Assembly: GCF_047549485.1 (NCBI RefSeq)
Contig: NZ_CP180191.1
Location: 1-64,000, forward strand
Reading direction: 5' to 3'
Length of the DNA: 64,000 nt
Source: Piscinibacterium candidicorallinum
GTDB taxonomy: Bacteria; Pseudomonadota; Gammaproteobacteria; Burkholderiales; Burkholderiaceae_C
This document shows positions 24,810-33,013 of this stretch, piece by piece. Within the stretch, counting starts at the first letter, position 1. Every line of letters starts with the position of its first letter. Position numbers and translations under genes: made by a program. Below the pieces are notes generated by a model, which saw nothing but the letters and a program-made list of their open reading frames with translations, had not been told where the DNA came from and ran no database searches.

Positions 24810-25477
24810 GCAGCGCCCCCAGGACCCAAGCGCGCCTGGCTGCGGAGCTCATCGGTACCGCAGCATTGCTCGCGACCGTGGTGGGCAGCGGCATCATGGC
24901 CGACCAGCTTGCGGGCGGAAATGTTGCGGTGGCCTTGCTGGCCAATACCCTGGCCACGGCCTTCATGCTCTACGTGCTGATCTCGACGCTCGGCCCGGTG
25001 AGCGGCGCACACTTCAACCCCGTGGTGAGCGTGATGGCCTTCAAGGACGGCGCGTTGTCTGCCGGTCTGCTCGCGGGCTTCGTCGCAATGCAGGTGGCCG
25101 GAGGAGTGCTGGGCGTTTGGCTGGCCCACGCCATGTTCGAGCTGCCGGTGCTGCAGCTGGGCGTGAAGCCGCGCACTGGGCTGGGTCAGTGGATCGCGGA
25201 GGCCACGGCGACGGCGGGCCTGATCCTGACCATTCGCCTGTTCGTGCGCTTCAAGCCGGCGCAGGTGGCAGCCGGCGTCGCCTGCTACATCGGCGCGGCC
25301 TACTGGTTCACGGCATCCACCAGCTTTGCCAACCCGGCGGTGACGATCGCCCGCAGCCTGACGCCGACCTTCGCCGGCATCGCGCCGGCCGACGCGCCCG
25401 GCTTCATCCTGGCGCAGTGTGCGGGCGCCCTGGTGGGCTATGCACTGGCGAGTACTGTGATGGCCGAAAAGCAATGA
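24806..25477 (+). CDS. Aquaporin-family channel (AqpS/GlpF-like)
   Basis: This 223-aa MIP channel has six helices and the two pore half-helices: HFNPVVS near 70 (NPA altered to NPV) and FANPAVTIARSLT near 175. Start and stop overlap as ATGA with arsC. In Sinorhizobium an aquaglyceroporin (AqpS) in an ars operon lets arsenite made by ArsC leave the cell by diffusion. Here too no ArsB or Acr3 pump is in the operon, so this channel is the likely exit route. Some ars aquaporins carry methylated arsenicals. Confidence 0.85.
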   Translation: MSSAPRTQARLAAELIGTAALLATVVGSGIMADQLAGGNVAVALLANTLATAFMLYVLISTLGPVSGAHFNPVVSVMAFKDGALSAGLLAGFVAMQVAGGVLGVWLAHAMFELPVLQLGVKPRTGLGQWIAEATATAGLILTIRLFVRFKPAQVAAGVACYIGAAYWFTASTSFANPAVTIARSLTPTFAGIAPADAPGFILAQCAGALVGYALASTVMAEKQ

Positions 25478-25496
25478 AACTTTGCCGTCAAATATC

Positions 25497-25560
25497 GACT
25501 TTCCGCATGTCCCAAGCAATTTTCGGCTGATTCAAGCGCTTCTCTGTAAGTGGCCGATTT
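25497..25560 (+). repeat. Intergenic repeat copy H (divergent, CATGTCC variant)
   Basis: It begins CGACTTTCCGCATGTCCCAA, with A for T in the head, followed by AGCAATTTTCGGCTGATTCAAG. It lies between the converging aquaporin and EamA genes. Confidence 0.6.
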
Positions 25561-25567
25561 CGTCGTA

Positions 25568-26488
25568 TCAGTGTGACGCTGGTGCCACCGCCGGTGCGCG
25601 CGGCCGGTTGAACAGAAACGGCGCGGCAATGATCAGCAGCCCGCCCAGCGCGTCCTGCCAGCGAGGCGTGCCGGCGCCCAGCAGCCAGCTGGACGCAGCG
25701 GCCACCACGACCTCGAACAACATGATTACGGCCGTCAGGCTGGCGGGCAGGCGCGTGGCGCCGTACTGCAGGGCCATGTTGCCGGCCAGGAAGGCCAGGG
25801 TCCAGAACAGCAGCACGGGCAGCGCTGTGGTCTGCGTCCAGGTGCTTGCTGTCGGCAGGCTGAGTGTGCCCAGGGTGAGCGCGACTGCGGCCGCGCCCCC
25901 GGCCATCAGCACCCCGCCGACAAACATCGCAAACACCCGGCCCTCGCGCGGCAGCGCCGCGTGGCGACGGAGCAGTACGTTGTTCAAGGCAAAGGCCGCC
26001 CCGCCCAGCACCGAGAACCAGTCCACCATCGTCGTGGGGATCGGCAGCCCGCTGGCGGGTGAATACAGCACGATCATGGCCCCGGCCAGACCCACCGCAA
26101 TGCGCAGCGCCGCAGCACGAGTGATCGCTTCATGCAGGAACAGGCGCGCGAAGATCAGCGCCCAGATCGGCATGAGATAGAACAGCAGCACCACGCGCAC
26201 CACGTCGCCAAAGGCCACGGCGCTGTTGAACGCGGCGTTGGTGATGCCCGAGGCGATGGCGATGAGCCAGAGCGCCGGATGAGTGAAGAGCTGACCCACC
26301 GCGCCGCGATACACCAGCGCCACCACGCTGCCCGCGAGCGCATAGGCCAGGGCCGTGGCCAGCAGCGGATGCAGACCGTCGGCCTGCATCGATCGAAAGC
26401 CGATCCAGGACAGGCCCCAGACGGAGGCATTGAGCAGCAGCGCAAGCGTTGCGCGGCCGGTGTCGGAGGAAGGGTGGGACGAATGCAT
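25568..26488 (-). CDS. DMT superfamily (EamA) transporter
   Basis: This 306-aa inner-membrane exporter-like protein has ten predicted helices in two EamA halves. It shows LLLNASVWGLSWIGFRSMQADG at the start, FYLMPIWALIFARLFLHEAITRAAALRIAVGLAGA in the first half and VIMLFEVVVAAASSWLLGAGTPRWQDALGGLLIIAA in the second. Family members export amino acids, nucleotides or drugs. It converges with the ars operon and is not part of it. Confidence 0.88.
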   Translation of the reverse strand: MHSSHPSSDTGRATLALLLNASVWGLSWIGFRSMQADGLHPLLATALAYALAGSVVALVYRGAVGQLFTHPALWLIAIASGITNAAFNSAVAFGDVVRVVLLFYLMPIWALIFARLFLHEAITRAAALRIAVGLAGAMIVLYSPASGLPIPTTMVDWFSVLGGAAFALNNVLLRRHAALPREGRVFAMFVGGVLMAGGAAAVALTLGTLSLPTASTWTQTTALPVLLFWTLAFLAGNMALQYGATRLPASLTAVIMLFEVVVAAASSWLLGAGTPRWQDALGGLLIIAAPFLFNRPRAPAVAPASH

Positions 26489-26848
26489 GACTCAGCGAGG
26501 CGCCGCGCCCGGTCGCAGGCCCAGCGCAAAACGGCTGCGCGACTACACCGCGGCGTGTTGTCCCGGACGGCTGCCGGGCAGTGAGGGAGAACCCGCCTGA
26601 GACCTTCCCCTAAACGCGGGGCTGGTGCGGGAAAGACCTGAGTCTAGGCCCTTGGAATGCCTGCTGCGGCGCGACACACTTTCATCAGAGGAAAAAACAG
26701 GGAGAGAGTGGCCGCTTGCGGCGCGCGCGTGGTGTTCAAAGCGTGCCCGCCTTGTGCAGACGCGCGCCTGGCGCCGCTGCCGCCTTGGCCTCTGACTCCT
26801 GCCGTCTTGGCGCGCCGTTCCGTGGCGCGCGCAATGGGTGTTGTTCGC
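26489..26848. other. Intergenic region with nothing definite
   Basis: 360 bp between two divergent genes. GC-rich, with short imperfect inverted repeats but no clear promoter, repeat-family copy, RNA or small ORF that I would defend. Confidence 0.5.
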
Positions 26849-27925
26849 ATGGATCTCGTCACACAAGGCTTGCTCGGCGCAGCGGTGGGTACCGCGGTCG
26901 GCGCGCGCCGTCTGGGCTGGAAGGCCGCCGTGTTCGGCGCGCTGGGCGGCCTGTTGCCTGACAGTGACGTGTTCTTTTCGCAGACGCCCGGCGTGGAGCA
27001 TTGGGTTATCCACCGCGGAGTCACGCACTCGTTGTGGTTCGGGCCGCTGGTCGGCAGCGCGCTGGCCATGTTGAGCATCGGCATCGGAAACGCCTGGCGC
27101 GCCCGACAGAAGCAAGCGCCGCTGGACGACGCCGCGCGCCGCGCATGGTTCGCGGTCTGGATTCTGGCGATCTTTACGCACCCGCTGCTGGACGCCGTAA
27201 CCCAGTACGGCACGCAGTGGTTCGCGCCCTTCACGGACTGGCGCGCGGCGATTGCGGCCATGCCGATCATCGACCCGCTGTACTCCCTGCTGCTGATCGG
27301 CGGCCTGGTGGCGGCGGCGTTCACCACCGGCCAGCGCGCCGAACAGCGCGCGCGCATCGCACTGGGCCTGTCTTGCGCCTACATTGCGGTGGCGGCGGTG
27401 CAGCAGCCGCTGGGCGCGCACATGGCGCACAAGGAGCTGACGCGTCAGGGCCTGAACGGCCCCTCGGTGCTGCAGGTGAGCAGTCACACCACCATGTTCA
27501 CGCCCTTCCTGAGGCGCGTTGTGGCCCGTACGGAAGACGGCTACCTGATCGGCTTCGTCAGCACGCTCAACCCCCAGCCCATCCAATGGCGCCGCGTCGA
27601 GGTCGACCCCGTGGCCCAGCGCCTGGCCGATCAGATCCTGTCAGGCGAGGGCGATGGCCGCCGTTACCGCCGCTTTGCCACCGGCCCGATCGTGCCGGAG
27701 ATCCTGCAGCGCGAAGACGGCGCCCAGGTGCTGCGCCTGCACGATGCGCGCTACGGCTTTCCAGGCCAGTCGCTCGCCGGGCAATGGGGGCTGGAGTACA
27801 CCCTGAACGAACAAGGCCGCCCTGTGGGTCGCGGTGTGCGCTACCGCATACCGCGCGAAGCCACCGGTGAGCGCATCGAGGCGCTCATGCGCGCCAAGCT
27901 CGGGTTGCCAAACGCGGTGTTCTGA
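26849..27925 (+). CDS. YdjM-type membrane-bound metal-dependent hydrolase (DUF457)
   Basis: This 358-aa protein begins MDLVTQGLLGAAVGTAVGARRLG. Conserved acidic and His residues at GGLLPDSDVFF and HRGVTHSLWFGPLVG are the putative metal site of the YdjM/LexA-induced hydrolase family. There are about four hydrophobic segments in the first 210 residues and a soluble C-terminal part with TPFLRRVVARTEDGYLIGFVS. An upstream ATG at 26834 is possible. Chemical activity is unproven for the family. Confidence 0.82.
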   Translation: MDLVTQGLLGAAVGTAVGARRLGWKAAVFGALGGLLPDSDVFFSQTPGVEHWVIHRGVTHSLWFGPLVGSALAMLSIGIGNAWRARQKQAPLDDAARRAWFAVWILAIFTHPLLDAVTQYGTQWFAPFTDWRAAIAAMPIIDPLYSLLLIGGLVAAAFTTGQRAEQRARIALGLSCAYIAVAAVQQPLGAHMAHKELTRQGLNGPSVLQVSSHTTMFTPFLRRVVARTEDGYLIGFVSTLNPQPIQWRRVEVDPVAQRLADQILSGEGDGRRYRRFATGPIVPEILQREDGAQVLRLHDARYGFPGQSLAGQWGLEYTLNEQGRPVGRGVRYRIPREATGERIEALMRAKLGLPNAVF

Positions 27926-28005
27926 GCCGCGTGCCCCTTGAGGCACGCCATACGTCATCGGCAAACGGGGTCCGCCAGACCCACCTGCCCAGATCCGGAC
28001 ATCAG

Positions 28006-28389
28006 GTGAGCAAAGCCAACCCGATCCGCTTCGTAGAAATCCCTGTGGTCGACATGGATCGGGCCGTCACGTTTTACGAGGCCGTATTCGGCTTCGATCT
28101 CGAGCTGCAGACGATCGACGGCTACGAGATGGCGCTGTTTCCCTTCGATCCTGCTGCGCCGGGGGCGACTGCGGCGCTCGCCAAGGGCGACGTGTATCGG
28201 CCGGCGCAGCTCGGTCCGATCGTCTACCTCGCCGTGGACTCCATTGATGCGACGCTGCACCGTGCTCGTACGCAGGGTGGCAAGACGCTCTACGAAAAGA
28301 AGAGCGCGGGCGACTGGGGCTGGGTCGCGGAGATCGAGGACAGCGAGGGCAACCGCATTGCCCTGCATGAGGCGCGCGCCGGCGGCTGA
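28006..28389 (+). CDS. VOC family (glyoxalase-like) protein
   Basis: This 127-aa protein starts at GTG 28006 (VSKANPIRFVEIPVVDMDRA). It has a vicinal-oxygen-chelate fold: RAVTFYEAVFGFDLE, YEMALFPFDP, VYLAVDSIDATLHRAR and VAEIEDSEGNRIALHEA. The longer frame from 27931 adds residues with no similarity. Specific activity is unknown. It sits next to a convergent peptidase gene, 8 bp apart. Confidence 0.85.
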   Translation: MSKANPIRFVEIPVVDMDRAVTFYEAVFGFDLELQTIDGYEMALFPFDPAAPGATAALAKGDVYRPAQLGPIVYLAVDSIDATLHRARTQGGKTLYEKKSAGDWGWVAEIEDSEGNRIALHEARAGG

Positions 28390-28397
28390 GCGCAGGC

Positions 28398-30038
28398 TCA
28401 GGGTGCTTCGACCAGCGGCCCGGCGGCCCGCAGCCCGAGCAGCAGGCGATACACCGGCAATTCGGTGCCGCTGGCGGGGTTGGTCCGGATCAGCTTGGTG
28501 GCCACAAAGCTGCCCGGCGCATCAGGCTCCAGCGCCACCGCGGCCACGCGCGCAAGAGGCTGATTCATCGGCACGAGGAAGCTACCCGCCGGCATGTTCA
28601 GCGTGACCGTCTGTGTGTCGACCACGACCCGATCCCCCGGCACGCCCTGCTCGGGTGCCTCATTGCGCGGCGTGCGCATGATGAAGCGCTCGACGTTGGC
28701 GTCGGTCGCCGAGTACAGGCGCACCACGCGCAAGCCGTGTTGCGCGAGCCGCTGCGCAGCGGCTTCCTGGTCCGGGCCGAGGATGTAACCCACGGGAATG
28801 CTGCGCCGGATGCTGGGCGTGACCTGCAGGGTGTTGATGAAGTCCACGCGCAGGTTGCGGTCTTCACCAGTCAAGGCGTCGATCACCGGTACCTCGCGCA
28901 CCTCACGGCGGCTTTCGTAGTCCACGGTGATATCGCCCGTCCAGCCGTTGCGTGCCGCCGCATTGGCGCGGCGCAGGGCCTCGACGTTTGTGGCTGCAGT
29001 ACGGATCAGCGCGCTGGCGGCCAGCACATGCGCGCCCACCCGGCGCTGCCAGTGCTCGCGCCCCAGCCCAATGCCGCGCGTCTCGATCAGGTAGCTCACG
29101 GCGCCATACAGACCGAAAGTGTTACGGGCGATGCCGGCGTAGTTGCCGCCGGCGGTGATGAGCGGTTTGTCATTGGGCTGCCCCGGCCGGTCGATCAGAA
29201 AGTGGTACAGGTGTGAACGCAGGCCGGCCTTCTTGAAGGCGGCGTCCAGCGCAGGGTCAAAGCTTTCCCTGGACAGGGTGCGGATGGCTTCCGAGATCTC
29301 CGGATGCGAGGCGCTCTGCACCAGCACGTCGCTGGCCTGGGTGACACCGAAGCGCTCCAGCAGGCGGCCGGCCGGCGCGAACTCATGCGCATCGATCACC
29401 AGTGCCGGTGGCATGGCGCGCATGGCGCGATGCAGCAGCTGGTTTTCCAGTGTGGCGAGCTGAAGATGATCGCGGTTCTGGTCGGACACGGAGGTTTCGC
29501 GCCGGTTGGACGCAGCGCCGTCCGGGTTGGCCCGCGGCAGTACCACCACGGTGAGCTTGTCCAGCACGCTGCGCAAATCACCCACGGCGAGGCGGCGCGC
29601 TACCTCTAGGGCGGCTTCCGCTCCTGCGGGCTCATTGCCATGCTGCTGGCCGATCAGCCAGACCACCGGCTTGCGCGTCGCGGCCAATTCAGGCGCGGCG
29701 GACTTGCCTTCGCTTGAAAAAACCATGAGGTGGATGTCCCGCCCGCCCGGGCTCTTGCCCAGGATGCGCCAGGTCATCGTGTTCGACGAGGCATCCAGCC
29801 GCGCGATGAAGGCGGCGAGCTCGGCGTCGGAGGTGAAGTCCTTGCGACCCGCCGCGAACGACGGCGTCTCGGGCGTGAAGGACAGGTCGGCGAAGCGCTC
29901 GACGCGCTCATTGCGATCGCCGCGTTCAGGACGTTCCGACCCCTGCTTGTTCGGCTGCGCCGCGGCCGCGAGAGACAGACTCGCGAGGGCCGCACCGAGC
30001 CAGACGCGCCAACTGCGCGCCGCCGGCAATGAGACCAC
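28398..30038 (-). CDS. M14 family zinc carboxypeptidase, secreted
   Basis: This 546-aa protein starts at GTG 30038 with GGAGG just upstream, giving a signal peptide VVSLPAARSWRVWLGAALASL ending near AAAAQ. The peptidase domain has zinc ligands His133 and Glu136 (QQHGNEPAG), His218 (VIDAHEFAP), and the catalytic-Glu region SYLIETRGIG. A TTG at 30101 opens a longer frame that would place 21 residues before the signal. The C-terminal part after about 400 is a beta-rich extension. It follows the PaaK-like ligase by 37 bp and may be the tail of that operon, though function looks unrelated. Confidence 0.82.
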   Translation of the reverse strand: MVSLPAARSWRVWLGAALASLSLAAAAQPNKQGSERPERGDRNERVERFADLSFTPETPSFAAGRKDFTSDAELAAFIARLDASSNTMTWRILGKSPGGRDIHLMVFSSEGKSAAPELAATRKPVVWLIGQQHGNEPAGAEAALEVARRLAVGDLRSVLDKLTVVVLPRANPDGAASNRRETSVSDQNRDHLQLATLENQLLHRAMRAMPPALVIDAHEFAPAGRLLERFGVTQASDVLVQSASHPEISEAIRTLSRESFDPALDAAFKKAGLRSHLYHFLIDRPGQPNDKPLITAGGNYAGIARNTFGLYGAVSYLIETRGIGLGREHWQRRVGAHVLAASALIRTAATNVEALRRANAAARNGWTGDITVDYESRREVREVPVIDALTGEDRNLRVDFINTLQVTPSIRRSIPVGYILGPDQEAAAQRLAQHGLRVVRLYSATDANVERFIMRTPRNEAPEQGVPGDRVVVDTQTVTLNMPAGSFLVPMNQPLARVAAVALEPDAPGSFVATKLIRTNPASGTELPVYRLLLGLRAAGPLVEAP

Positions 30039-30075
30039 CGGCCCTCCGTGCTGATTGAGAAGTAAGCCGCGCAGA

Positions 30076-31326
30076 TTACTGGTAGGAGCGCGCGTCTTCA
30101 ATCAACTTGCCATCGTTGGGCAGGCTGCCCGGTGCCACAAGCTCAACCTCGCCGCGCAGCTTGGTGATGTCGCGGATCGCATCGCGCAGCCGGTAGGCCA
30201 GGCCCTCATGCTGCTCGCCGGATTCGGCCTTGAGCAGCATGTCGTCCTGGCCCATGCTGCCGGTGATGACCATGCGAACGCGCCCCAGCTCAGGAAAGCG
30301 CTTGGAGATGTCGTTGATCTGCGCGGGGTGGACGAACAGGCCGCGCACCTTGGTGGTCTGGTCTGCGCGGCCCATCCAGCCGGCAATGCGCTGGTTGGTG
30401 CGCCCGCAGGGCGAGGGTTCGGGCAGCAACTTGGTCAGGTCGCCGGTGCCGAAGCGGATCAGCGGGTAGTCCGGGTTGAACATCGTGATCACGATCTCGC
30501 CCACCTCGCCAGGCGCGCAGACCTCGCCCGTGCCCGGCTTGACGATCTCCAGCAGCAGGTCTTCAGACAGCACCATGCCCGGGTGCACTACGCCGTCGGT
30601 GCTGGTCTCGAAGGCCACGCAACCCAGATCGGCCGTGCCGTACCACTGCTGCACCTGGGTCATGCCGCGGTCAATGAACCATTGCCGCAATGACGGCGGC
30701 AGCGCTTCGGCCGCGACCAGTGCCTTCTGCACGTGGCGCAGGTCCACATTCATCTCGGCGGCGCGCTCCAGGATGATGCGCAGGAAGCTGGGCGTGCCCA
30801 CATAGGCGCGTGGCTTGAGCACGGTCATGGCCTCCACCTGCTGCTCGGTGTTGCCGATGCCTGCAGGGATCACCGGGCAGCCCAGGGCTGCGGCGCCAGC
30901 CTCGATCATGAAGGCCGCCGGGGTCATGTGGTACGAGAAGCAGTTCTGCAGCACATCGCCCGGGCGGATGCCGGCAGCGTGCAGCGCGGCCGCGGTACGC
31001 CACCAGTCCGGACCATGGCCTTCGGGGTCAAAGATCGGCCCGGGCGACATGAACAGACGCCGCATCCGGCTGGGGGGCGTGGTGTTCAGACCGCCGAAGG
31101 GCGTATCGAGCTGCTGCAGGGCCTTGAGGTCGCCCTTGCGCGTGACCGGCAGCGCGGCCAGCGCCTTGCGGCTGGTGATGGCGTGCGGGTCAACCCCGCT
31201 CAGAATGCGCGACCAGCCGGCCGCCCGCTGGGCGCCCTGGATCAAGCCGGGCAACGCGGCGGACAGTGCGCCTTCCCGGGCTTCGGCCGGTCGCAGTTCG
31301 CGGGGGTCGTAGGTCGTGGTGTTCAT
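30076..31326 (-). CDS. Phenylacetate-CoA ligase family (PaaK-like) AMP-binding enzyme
   Basis: This 416-aa adenylate-forming ligase resembles PaaK, which makes aryl-CoA from an aryl acid, CoA and ATP. It shows LQNCFSYHMTPAAFMIEAGAAALG, GTPSFLRIILE, QQWYGTADLGCVAFE, EIVITMFNPDYPLIRFGTGDLTKLL and the C-terminal MGRADQTTKVRGLFVHPAQI. Its ATG overlaps the MmcQ-like gene stop (ATGA). It is the distal ligase of the Liv-type cluster, so the substrate is probably an aromatic or related carboxylate. Confidence 0.88.
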   Translation of the reverse strand: MNTTTYDPRELRPAEAREGALSAALPGLIQGAQRAAGWSRILSGVDPHAITSRKALAALPVTRKGDLKALQQLDTPFGGLNTTPPSRMRRLFMSPGPIFDPEGHGPDWWRTAAALHAAGIRPGDVLQNCFSYHMTPAAFMIEAGAAALGCPVIPAGIGNTEQQVEAMTVLKPRAYVGTPSFLRIILERAAEMNVDLRHVQKALVAAEALPPSLRQWFIDRGMTQVQQWYGTADLGCVAFETSTDGVVHPGMVLSEDLLLEIVKPGTGEVCAPGEVGEIVITMFNPDYPLIRFGTGDLTKLLPEPSPCGRTNQRIAGWMGRADQTTKVRGLFVHPAQINDISKRFPELGRVRMVITGSMGQDDMLLKAESGEQHEGLAYRLRDAIRDITKLRGEVELVAPGSLPNDGKLIEDARSYQ

Positions 31327-31691
31327 GGCTCGATTCCCAATTCTCGGCGCAGCTTGCGGGTGAGCTTCTCCGCGATCAGGGCGTGGCTGCGCGCCAGCAA
31401 TGCATGAAGTTCGTCCTGCGGCATCGCATCCAGGAGGGTGATGCGCACCCACTTGGCGCGCGCCAGATAGGGCGCGGGGACAATCCCCGGTCGGTCAGTC
31501 AGTTCCAGAAATCGGTGGGCATCGGCCTTGAATGAGGGCGGTTCGCAGGGCGTGCGCCCATCGCGTGTCTGGAAGACCGCGAACATGCGGCCGCCGATGC
31601 AGTAGCAGAGGTCAGCGCCCCACTTCAAATCAACCACCGCACCGGGCAACGCGGCGCAGAAGTCGGTGGCTTTCGCAAGGTTCAGGCTCAT
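31323..31691 (-). CDS. MmcQ/YjbR family protein
   Basis: This 122-aa protein has the CyaY-like YjbR fold: MSLNLAKATDFCAALPGAVVDLKWGADLCYCIGGRMFAVF, ELTDRPGIVPAPYLARAKWVRI and LIAEKLTRKLRRELG. YjbR proteins are sometimes called DNA-binding, but the function is not settled. It lies between the 96-aa gene (19-bp gap) and the PaaK-like ligase (4-bp overlap). Confidence 0.85.
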   Translation of the reverse strand: MSLNLAKATDFCAALPGAVVDLKWGADLCYCIGGRMFAVFQTRDGRTPCEPPSFKADAHRFLELTDRPGIVPAPYLARAKWVRITLLDAMPQDELHALLARSHALIAEKLTRKLRRELGIEP

Positions 31692-31710
31692 CGCAGGGGG
31701 CCCGTCACCC

Positions 31711-32001
31711 TCAATCCTCATCGCGCCGGCCTGCGAGGCGGCGTACCGCATCAAGCAGCTTGCGTTCGTCCGTGGGGTTGGCGATGGGCAGGCGCTGGAT
31801 TCGCCCGCGCTCGTCGATGAGTGCGGTGACGCTCTTGTCCTTGAGTTCGAAGTGCAGCTCCACGCCGGCGTCGAGCACAAAGCGCTGCTGGCCGCGCTCC
31901 TTGACGCCTGGCAGCGCACGCAGCTGACGCAGCAGGGCGGGACTCGGGCCCGCACCCCCGCCGCCCTTCAGCGCCTCCAGTTCGGAGAAGAAGTCGCTCA
32001 T
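31711..32001 (-). CDS. Small conserved hypothetical protein in the ligase/ABC operon
   Basis: This 96-aa soluble protein starts behind GAGAGAG. It shows SDFFSELEALKGGGGAGPSP then LPGVKERGQQRFVLDAGVELHFELKDKSVTALIDERGRI, a charged beta-strand-rich sequence. It lies 13 bp after livF. I do not recognise a named domain. Confidence 0.7.
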   Translation of the reverse strand: MSDFFSELEALKGGGGAGPSPALLRQLRALPGVKERGQQRFVLDAGVELHFELKDKSVTALIDERGRIQRLPIANPTDERKLLDAVRRLAGRRDED

Positions 32002-32014
32002 CGCTCTCTCGCGC

Positions 32015-32818
32015 TTAGGACAGCCAGCGCTTGCGGCGCTTGTAGAACTTCGCGTCCTTGAAGCTCTTACGGCCTTCGCGCGATACGCCCAGATAGAACT
32101 CCTTGACATCCTCGTTCTCGCGCAGCGCCTTGGCCTCGCCATCCATGACCACGCGGCCGCTTTCCAGGATGTAGCCGTAATGGGCGTACTTCAAGGCGAT
32201 ATTGGTGTTCTGCTCGGCCAACAGGAAAGTGACCTTTTCCTTGGCGTTGAGGTCCTGCACGATGTTGAACACTTCCTCCACAATCTGTGGCGCAAGACCC
32301 ATGGAGGGTTCATCAAGCAGCACCATGCGCGGCTTGGCCATCAGCGCGCGGCCGATGGCGCACATCTGCTGCTCTCCACCCGAGGTGTAGGCCGCCTGCG
32401 ACGTGCGCCGGGTCTTCAGGCGCGGAAAGTAGGTGTAGACCATGTCGAGATCTCGGGCGATCTCCGCGCGCGAGGCGCCGCGCGTGTAGGCCCCGGTCAT
32501 GAGGTTTTCCTCAATGGAGAGGTGCGCGAAGCAGCGCCGTCCCTCCATGACCTGCACGACGCCGCGCTCGACGAGATCGGGCGGTGTGAGGTTCTGGATG
32601 CGCTCGCCGCGGTATTCAATGGTGCCCTTGGTCACCTCACCGCGTTCGCCCTTGAGCAGGTTGGACACCGCGCGCAGGGTGGTGGTCTTGCCCGCGCCAT
32701 TGCCACCCAGCAGCGCCACGATGCCGCCTTCCGGCACCTGCAGGCTCACGCCCTTGAGCACCAGGATCACGTGGTTGTAGATGACTTCGATGCCGTTGAC
32801 GTTCAGCAATGGTTGCAT
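32015..32818 (-). CDS. livF: Branched-chain-type ABC transporter ATPase LivF
   Basis: This 267-aa ATPase of the HAAT (LivF) class couples ATP hydrolysis to import. Walker A GGNGAGKT is at 38-45, Q-loop and MEGRRCFAHLSIEENL follow, then signature TSGGEQQMCAIGRAL and Walker B MVLLDEPSMGLAP. It is separated from livK by a 163-bp gap full of hairpins, unlike the tight spacing elsewhere in the cluster. Confidence 0.92.
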   Translation of the reverse strand: MQPLLNVNGIEVIYNHVILVLKGVSLQVPEGGIVALLGGNGAGKTTTLRAVSNLLKGERGEVTKGTIEYRGERIQNLTPPDLVERGVVQVMEGRRCFAHLSIEENLMTGAYTRGASRAEIARDLDMVYTYFPRLKTRRTSQAAYTSGGEQQMCAIGRALMAKPRMVLLDEPSMGLAPQIVEEVFNIVQDLNAKEKVTFLLAEQNTNIALKYAHYGYILESGRVVMDGEAKALRENEDVKEFYLGVSREGRKSFKDAKFYKRRKRWLS

Positions 32819-32838
32819 GGTTCAACCTGTTCGATGTG

Positions 32839-32913
32839 CTTGGGAAAGCGCACAGGGTGCGCTTTCCCAAGGGGCCGCCGAGGCGGCCCGATGAGCCCCC
32901 TTCTGGAGGGGGC
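32839..32913. repeat. Three consecutive short palindromes between livK and livF
   Basis: Hairpin 1: CTTGGGAAAGCGCA (32839-32852) with TGCGCTTTCCCAAG (32858-32871), 14 perfect pairs. Hairpin 2: GGGCCGCC (32872-32879) with GGCGGCCC (32882-32889). Hairpin 3: GCCCCC (32895-32900) with GGGGGC (32908-32913). None has a T-tract on the transcribed (minus) strand. They could protect the livK mRNA end or attenuate livF. Confidence 0.75.
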
Positions 32914-32947
32914 GGCAAAAGCCGGGGAGGGGCGTCCGGACAGGCAA

Positions 32948-33013
32948 CGCCTAGACCCCGGCTGCCAAAGCTGAGCAACGCTCAGCTTTGGCAATCCGCC
33001 GGGGTTCTAGGCG
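32948..33013. repeat. Nested palindrome covering the livK stop codon
   Basis: Outer arms CGCCTAGACCCCGG (32948-32961) and CCGGGGTTCTAGGCG (32999-33013) differ by a single inserted base. The inner arms GCCAAAGCTGAGC (32964-32976) and GCTCAGCTTTGGC (32980-32992) are perfect with a 3-nt loop. The livK stop (32982-32984) lies in the inner stem, so the last codons of livK are part of the structure. Confidence 0.82.
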
